From positions 1 through 9,683 of the forward strand of contig JAGDMX010000150.1 in the NCBI GenBank assembly GCA_017860725.1: DNA of 9,683 bases, in the 5' to 3' direction. This document shows, one piece after another, positions 5,688 through 9,683 of the stretch; position 1 is the stretch's first letter, and the number at the start of each line of letters is the position of its first letter. The notes under the pieces are model-generated. The model worked only from the letters and a program-made list of their open reading frames with translations. It ran no database searches and was not told the origin of the DNA. Position numbers and translations under genes: made by a program. Source of the DNA: Chloroflexota bacterium (GTDB lineage: Bacteria; Chloroflexota; Anaerolineae; Anaerolineales; UBA4823).

Positions 5688-5717
5688 TTGACGGTTATGC
5701 CACCTTCGCATTATACT
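5688..5717 (+). promoter_or_regulatory. Promoter of tRNA-Pro, with an overlapping divergent -10
   Basis: TTGACG (5688-5693) and TATACT (5712-5717), 18 nt apart, form a near-consensus promoter whose start would fall about 2-4 nt before the tRNA. On the - strand the same sequence reads TATAAT (5715-5710), a perfect -10 pointing at the crotonase gene, though without a clear -35. The tRNA -35 overlaps the crotonase ribosome binding site (5684-5689). Confidence 0.75.
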
Positions 5718-5726
5718 CACTCCATT

Positions 5727-5800
5727 CGGGGTGTAGCGCAGTCCGGTAGCGCACCGCGTTTGGGACGCGGGGGTCGGCGGTTCGAGTCCGCCCGCCCCGA
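5727..5800 (+). tRNA. tRNA-Pro (anticodon UGG)
   Basis: The complete cloverleaf can be folded by eye. The acceptor stem cggggtg (5727-5733) pairs with cgccccg (5793-5799), with one T-G pair. The D arm is gcgc (5736-5739) / gcgc (5749-5752). The anticodon stem ccgcg (5754-5758) / cgcgg (5766-5770) encloses the loop tttggga, giving anticodon TGG (5761-5763). The T arm is ggcgg (5776-5780), ttcgagt, ccgcc (5788-5792). The C1-G72 pair and discriminator A at 5800 are typical of tRNA-Pro. CCA is not encoded and must be added by the CCA-adding enzyme. The UGG anticodon normally reads CCA and, with modification, other proline codons. Confidence 0.97.
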
Positions 5801-5829
5801 CTGGCATCTATATTCTAAATGGTATTCAT

Positions 5830-5864
5830 GAAACGTGAATTATCAGTACTCACGTTTCGTGTTT
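5830..5864 (+). terminator. Probable terminator of tRNA-Pro
   Basis: gaaacgtga (5830-5838) pairs perfectly with tcacgtttc (5850-5858) around an 11-nt loop, followed after two bases by a short T run (5862-5865). The stem is only moderately GC-rich and the T tract is short, so some read-through into the gene at 5898, which has no obvious promoter of its own, is possible. Confidence 0.6.
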
Positions 5865-5897
5865 TGTTAGGTCATCTTACCCGCTGGGAGAAGAAGT

Positions 5898-6209
5898 GTG
5901 GCAAAACCAAAGTACGATGGCGTCGTTCAGGCAGTCCATTATCAGCCGGATGGACAGGTGGATTGGGTGCGCGTCTACTTGCGCCGCGGCCCGACTTTCT
6001 CTGATTACGTCTTGCTCACCCGCCAGACCCTGTTAGAGCATCTCAAGTCCGGCAAGCGCTATTGGGTTGGGCAGCGTATTCCACTCCTTGCCGGGACATT
6101 TGAAGTGACTGAACCGCTGCATGTGGTCACTAAGGATGGCAGGGAAGCCCTGGTAGTAGGAGAAGAGACTTCCGGGCGGGATCATCTTAGAGGGGTTCCT
6201 GTAATTTAG
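5898..6209 (+). CDS. Hypothetical protein, 103 aa, no recognised domain
   Basis: I do not recognise this protein. It starts with GTG at 5898, preceded by GGGAG 7 nt upstream, and no ATG alternative exists. The first residues are basic (MAKPKYD). The rest looks like a compact beta-rich soluble domain with alternating hydrophobic residues (VVQAVHYQPDG, VDWVRVYLRRG, YVLLTRQTLLEHLKSGKRY, GTFEVTEPLHVV). There are no cysteines, signal peptide or membrane segment. Spacing, ribosome binding site and base composition like the neighbours support a real gene. It precedes a glycosyltransferase by 22 nt and RNase HII further on, probably in one transcript. The context gives no clear function. Confidence 0.7.
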   Translation: MAKPKYDGVVQAVHYQPDGQVDWVRVYLRRGPTFSDYVLLTRQTLLEHLKSGKRYWVGQRIPLLAGTFEVTEPLHVVTKDGREALVVGEETSGRDHLRGVPVI

Positions 6210-6231
6210 CAATCGGGATCGGTTCCATCCT

Positions 6232-6972
6232 TTGTCTAGGGATTCCTCAATTTTCCTCTCTATTATCATCCCCGCTTACAACGAGGAAGCCCGGCTCCCT
6301 GAGACCCTGGAACAGGTTGCCCAATTTATCAAAGCACAAACCTTTACTTCAGAAGTATTGATCATAGAAAATGGGAGCCTGGATCGCACCTGGCAGGTGG
6401 CCCAGGAATTTGCCAACCAGCATCCCCAGTTTTGCGTCATCCGGGAAGCACAGAGAGGAAAGGGTCTGGCAGTTAAAACCGGTATGCTTCAAGCACGTGG
6501 CGAATTTCGCTTTATGTGCGATGCGGATCTATCGATGCCAATTGAAGAACTCAGCAAATTCTTGCCCCCAGCACAAACCCGATTTGACATTGCCATCGCC
6601 TCACGAGAAGCTGCAGGCTCGGTTCGCTATCACGAACCGCTCCACCGCCACTTGGGGGGCCGTGTGATTAATACCATAATCCGTTGGGCGCTCCTTCCAG
6701 GGTTACAGGATACCCAATGCGGCTTCAAATGCTTCCAAGCCAGCACGGCTGAAGACTTGTTCCGCAGCCAATCGATGACCGGTTGGTCCTTCGATATTGA
6801 GCTGCTTTATATCGCCCGCCGGCGTGGCTACCGGATCCTCGAGATCCCGATTAACTGGTATTACAACCCTGAAAGCAAGCTGAATATTTTCCGCGATGCC
6901 CTGAAAATGATGGCGGATATCTGGAAGATACGCCAGAACGGGCGCAAAGGGTTATACAACCCGCGATCTTGA
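6232..6972 (+). CDS. GT2 glycosyltransferase, dolichyl-phosphate sugar synthase-like
   Basis: This 246-aa protein has the GT-A fold signature: the nucleotide-binding start FLSIIIPAYNEEARLPETL (8-26), the IIENGSLDRT segment (45-53, usually DDGSxDGT) and the metal-binding DAD at 97-99. A GLQDTQCGFKCF segment (157-168) and a GWSFDIELLYIARRRGY segment (184-200) follow. This pattern is typical of the polyprenyl/dolichyl-phosphate mannose or glucose synthases (DPM1/ALG5-like). Such enzymes transfer a sugar from a nucleotide donor to a polyprenyl phosphate at the membrane. No transmembrane helix is visible, so any membrane contact is peripheral. The start is TTG at 6232, because upstream in-frame there is a stop at 6202 and no better codon; its Shine-Dalgarno is weak. 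It follows the 103-aa gene by 22 nt and precedes rnhB by 39 nt. Sugar and acceptor cannot be read from the sequence. Confidence 0.88.
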   Translation: MSRDSSIFLSIIIPAYNEEARLPETLEQVAQFIKAQTFTSEVLIIENGSLDRTWQVAQEFANQHPQFCVIREAQRGKGLAVKTGMLQARGEFRFMCDADLSMPIEELSKFLPPAQTRFDIAIASREAAGSVRYHEPLHRHLGGRVINTIIRWALLPGLQDTQCGFKCFQASTAEDLFRSQSMTGWSFDIELLYIARRRGYRILEIPINWYYNPESKLNIFRDALKMMADIWKIRQNGRKGLYNPRS

Positions 6973-7011
6973 TCATTTGCTTCAACAAAAATTCCCGACT
7001 CTGAACCATTT

Positions 7012-7674
7012 ATGCCCATCAAGTTCGATCGCAGCCTTCTGCCTGCACAACCAGACCTTACCTTCGAAGCTGGACTCTGGTCGCGTGGCACCCGTTATGT
7101 CGCCGGAGTTGATGAAGCCGGACGCGGGGCGCTCGCCGGCCCGGTTGCTGCAGCCGCCCTGATCTTGCCTGCCGATTTATCCGTTGCGGAACGGATAAAC
7201 GGCGTCCGCGATTCCAAACAAATGACCCCAGCAGAACGCCAATTCTGGGCTAAGCGTCTGCCAAACCTGGCGGCGAGCTGGGCAGTGGGCTTTGCCACCA
7301 ACCTGGAGATCGACGAGCTGGGAATCGCCCATGCGGTTCGCCTGGCAATTCAGCGGGCGTTAATCAGTCTGCAACCCCAGCCAGAATACCTGTTGGTAGA
7401 TTACCTCGAGCTTCCTGAATGCCCAATACCTCAAACTGCCTTAGTCAAAGGCGATGCTCGCTGCTTGAGCATTGCAGCAGCCTCAATTATGGCCAAAACC
7501 GCCCGTGATGCCGTGATGATTGAGTTGGACGCCAGTTACCCGGGCTATGGATTCAGTGCACATAAAGGGTATGGGACTTTGGCTCATCGTCAGGCTATCC
7601 ACCAGCTGGGATTTTCACCGATTCACCGGCAAACATTCCAGGTAAAAATACCAGTTAATGTGAATTCGGGATAA
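7012..7674 (+). CDS. rnhB: Ribonuclease HII
   Basis: This 220-aa protein has the usual RNase HII length and motifs. GVDEAGRGALAGPV (32-45) carries catalytic Asp34 and Glu35, RDSKQMTPAER (66-76) is the conserved DSK region, Asp130 lies in LLVDYLELP, KGD is at 147-149, and ASIMAKTARD (157-166) holds Asp166. The four acidic residues of the DEDD centre are present. GYGFSAHKGYGTLAH (178-192) is also characteristic. It hydrolyses RNA in RNA/DNA hybrids and starts removal of single ribonucleotides from DNA. The ATG at 7012 has no clear Shine-Dalgarno; it lies 39 nt after the glycosyltransferase. The stop codon is inside an inverted repeat (7665-7696), and the 3' end shares an exact 16-nt sequence, inverted, with the hsp20 3' end. 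Confidence 0.96.
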   Translation: MPIKFDRSLLPAQPDLTFEAGLWSRGTRYVAGVDEAGRGALAGPVAAAALILPADLSVAERINGVRDSKQMTPAERQFWAKRLPNLAASWAVGFATNLEIDELGIAHAVRLAIQRALISLQPQPEYLLVDYLELPECPIPQTALVKGDARCLSIAAASIMAKTARDAVMIELDASYPGYGFSAHKGYGTLAHRQAIHQLGFSPIHRQTFQVKIPVNVNSG

Positions 7675-7696
7675 AAGTTTTTTTCCTTATCCCGAA
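7665..7696 (+). repeat. Inverted repeat at the 3' end of rnhB (terminator-like, T run in the loop)
   Basis: ttcgggataa (7665-7674) and ttatcccgaa (7687-7696) are perfect 10-bp arms around a 12-nt loop that contains seven T. The left arm includes the rnhB stop codon. The T run lies inside the loop and not after the stem, so this is not a standard terminator; RNA processing, protection or a protein-binding role is possible. Confidence 0.6.
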
Positions 7697-7733
7697 CTGA
7701 CATCGGTTAAGTAAGCGACGATAAGGAGTATCT

Positions 7734-9650
7734 ATGGCAAAAGTAACCATTCAACGGCAGTTTGGCCTATGGGATAGCCCCATCTCACCCGCCAGCCTGG
7801 CCCGTGGCATCGGTGTAAGCGGACTGGCATGGGATACCGGTCCAAACAGCAGCGGGTCGTTAATTTGGCTGGAAAATCGTTCCGATCGCGGCGTGTTGGT
7901 CGTGCAGCCACCCGATGGTCAAGCGCCGCGCGATTTGAACAGCGAGTTTTCTGTCAGGGCTAAGGTTGGTTATGGAGGTGGTGACTTCACCGCCGGGAGT
8001 GGATTTGTTTACTTCGTCGATGACGCTTCCGGGCGTATCTATCGCCAGCCGCTTACATCAGGCCTGGCCAGTCCGGTCACTCCAGCCTTTGGTCACAACG
8101 CATCGCCAGCCATATCCGCAGACGGTCGTTGGCTGCTGTTCGTGCGCAGCTACGAGGGACAGGACACCCTCGAGATTGTCGACTCCGCTGGGCAGATGTG
8201 GCCGCAGAAGCTGGCTTCCGGGGCTGATTTTTACATGCAGCCCACCTGCCATCCCAATTCCTGCCAGGTTGCCTGGGTCGAGTGGAACCACCCGAACATG
8301 CCCTGGGATGGCACACACCTCCAGATGGGCAGGCTGGGCTTCCCCGCAGGCTCCCTGCCAGCTATGGAGCAAGTCGAGACCATTACCGGTGACGGGCACA
8401 CCTCGATCTTCCAGCCCGAGTTTTCACCCGATGGGCGCTATCTGGCCTATGTCTCGGATGCCTCCAACTGGTGGCAGTTATACCTGTACGACCTGCAAAG
8501 CCGCGAGCATCGCCAGCTCACGTACAGTGAAGCCGAACATGGCTGGCCGGCATGGGTACAGGGAATGCGCACCTATGCCTTCGACCCGCGCGGTGACCGG
8601 TTATATTTTCTTCGCAACAGCCTTGGATCTGTCTCATTGTGGCAGTATGATCTGGCTGACTCAAAAGAATCGCCGGTTAACCTGGCGGATGAATACCTCT
8701 CCCTGGATCAAATTTGCATTGGCCCGAGCGGGATTGGATTGGTGGCTTCCGGGCCGCGCATCCCAACCCGGGTGATAACTCTCCAACCAGATGGTAGCGA
8801 TCGATATTCACGCGTATCTATCCACCGCCGGGCGACGAGCGAAGAGCTGCCGTCGGCAGCTTATGCCTCCCCACAAACCATCCAATGGACCGGGCTGGAT
8901 GGCGGGACCACTCATGGCCTGTATTACCCGCCGCAAAACGAGCGCTTCGAAGGCATTGGCAAACCCCCACTCATCATCACAGTTCACGGTGGTCCAACCA
9001 GCCAGGTGCGCAATGGTTTTAATCTACGTAACCAATATTTCACTAGCCGCGGCTACGCAGTTCTGGAGGTCAACCATCGCGGCAGCACCGGTTATGGGCG
9101 GGACTACCGCAACATGCTGCGCGGTAATTGGGGTATTTATGACGTGCAGGATTCAGTAAGTGGTGCACGCGACCTGGCAGATAAAGGTGCCATCGACCCC
9201 GGCCGGGTAGTCATCATGGGGGGCAGCGCCGGAGGCTTTACTGTCCTGAAAGCCTTGGAGGATTTCCCCGGCTTTTTCAAAGCTGCCATCTGCCTGTTTG
9301 GGGTATCCAACCAGTTTACCCTGGCTGCTGAAACCCATAAGTTCGAGGCGCACTACTCGGATACCTTGCTGGGTCCCCTACCTGAAGCGGCAGCTATCTA
9401 CCGCGAGCGCTCGCCAATATTTTTCGTGGATAAAATTCAGGATCCCATCGCAGTCTTCCAAGGCGAGGACGACAATGTGGTGCCGCGCAAGCAGTCGGAC
9501 GATGTTGTCGAGTCGTTAAGGCGGCGAGGTGTACCGCACATCTATCATGTCTACCCAGGTGAAGGACACGGCTTCCGCAAGTCTGAGACCATCGAGCACT
9601 TCTATACCGCCGTTGACCAATTTCTACGCCAATACGTCATCTTTGCCTGA
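7734..9650 (+). CDS. S9-family serine peptidase (prolyl oligopeptidase/acylaminoacyl-peptidase type)
   Basis: The protein is 638 aa. Residues 1 to about 370 form a beta-propeller with PD40-like repeats, best seen at AISADGRWLLFV (126-137) and FSPDGRYLAYVSD (230-242). Residues about 380-638 are an alpha/beta-hydrolase domain: ITVHGGPTSQ (415-424, oxyanion region), NHRGSTGYGRDY (447-458), the nucleophile Ser498 in GGSAGG, the acid Asp579 or Asp580 in GEDDNVVP, and His612 in GEGHGF. The layout and length match S9C-type acylaminoacyl or dipeptidyl peptidases, which trim short peptides. There is no signal peptide, so it is presumably cytosolic. The start is fixed by TAAGGAG ending 5 nt before the ATG. 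It lies 59 nt after rnhB on the same strand and no promoter is evident, so its transcript origin is unclear. Confidence 0.93.
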   Translation: MAKVTIQRQFGLWDSPISPASLARGIGVSGLAWDTGPNSSGSLIWLENRSDRGVLVVQPPDGQAPRDLNSEFSVRAKVGYGGGDFTAGSGFVYFVDDASGRIYRQPLTSGLASPVTPAFGHNASPAISADGRWLLFVRSYEGQDTLEIVDSAGQMWPQKLASGADFYMQPTCHPNSCQVAWVEWNHPNMPWDGTHLQMGRLGFPAGSLPAMEQVETITGDGHTSIFQPEFSPDGRYLAYVSDASNWWQLYLYDLQSREHRQLTYSEAEHGWPAWVQGMRTYAFDPRGDRLYFLRNSLGSVSLWQYDLADSKESPVNLADEYLSLDQICIGPSGIGLVASGPRIPTRVITLQPDGSDRYSRVSIHRRATSEELPSAAYASPQTIQWTGLDGGTTHGLYYPPQNERFEGIGKPPLIITVHGGPTSQVRNGFNLRNQYFTSRGYAVLEVNHRGSTGYGRDYRNMLRGNWGIYDVQDSVSGARDLADKGAIDPGRVVIMGGSAGGFTVLKALEDFPGFFKAAICLFGVSNQFTLAAETHKFEAHYSDTLLGPLPEAAAIYRERSPIFFVDKIQDPIAVFQGEDDNVVPRKQSDDVVESLRRRGVPHIYHVYPGEGHGFRKSETIEHFYTAVDQFLRQYVIFA

Positions 9651-9683
9651 GGTGCTCGCTATAAATCAACCAGGGGAGTTTGC

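Noticed and set aside
5819..6004. Plus-strand ORF starting near 5819
   Set aside because: It begins in the tRNA terminator hairpin and overlaps the better-supported GTG-start gene in another frame.
7966..9519. Long alternative-frame ORFs inside the S9 peptidase gene on both strands
   Set aside because: They are frame shadows of a GC-rich coding region that itself shows the complete S9 catalytic motifs.
9651..9683. Start of another gene after the S9 peptidase
   Set aside because: A gggga that could be a ribosome binding site is seen, but the window ends before any start codon can be judged.

Overview
This 9.7 kb window is a gene-dense bacterial chromosome segment of roughly 50-55% G+C. It has no mobile elements and no CRISPR. 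The gene content is a bacterial eRF1-like (archaeo-eukaryotic type) release-factor paralogue beside a zinc-less J-protein and an Hsp20, a dolichyl-phosphate-type GT2 transferase, RNase HII and an S9 peptidase. Together with mixed ATG/GTG/TTG starts, this fits a Chloroflexota genome, perhaps Anaerolineae. That assignment is inferred from content only and was not checked against a database.

Layout. (1) 1-1079, + strand: the C-terminal end of an L-asparaginase II-type protein, then an endonuclease III-family DNA glycosylase with complete catalytic and 4Fe-4S motifs. (2) 1080-1452: an AT-rich intergenic region with a strong GC-rich hairpin that has a competing alternative fold, a probable SigA-type promoter and a leader. 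(3) 1453-3481, + strand: a CbpA-like J-domain co-chaperone and an eRF1-like protein with a Gly-rich loop ending in Gln (a possible GGQ-loop analogue). Both end at a strong bidirectional terminator shared with the convergent hsp20. (4) 3570-5678, - strand: an enoyl-CoA hydratase/isomerase-family protein and a SAM methyltransferase (23 nt apart), a terminator, then an autonomous hsp20. The hsp20 leader can fold to hide its Shine-Dalgarno sequence and also carries a small upstream ORF. (5) 5688-5868: tRNA-Pro(UGG) with a near-consensus promoter and a downstream hairpin. (6) 5898-7674, + strand: a 103-aa unknown, a GT2 glycosyltransferase and RNase HII. (7) 7734-9650, + strand: an S9-family serine peptidase.

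Functional themes. Region 1453-4001 is a small proteostasis island: J-protein, ribosome-acting release-factor homologue and small heat-shock protein. Its most interesting parts are the candidate thermosensor-like hsp20 leader, the release-factor-like catalytic loop and the alternative-fold leader before the J-protein gene. The remaining genes look like ordinary housekeeping or metabolic functions. Two oddities among them are a crotonase-fold protein with Gln at the usual second catalytic Glu position, and a divergent tRNA/hydratase promoter with overlapping -10 elements.
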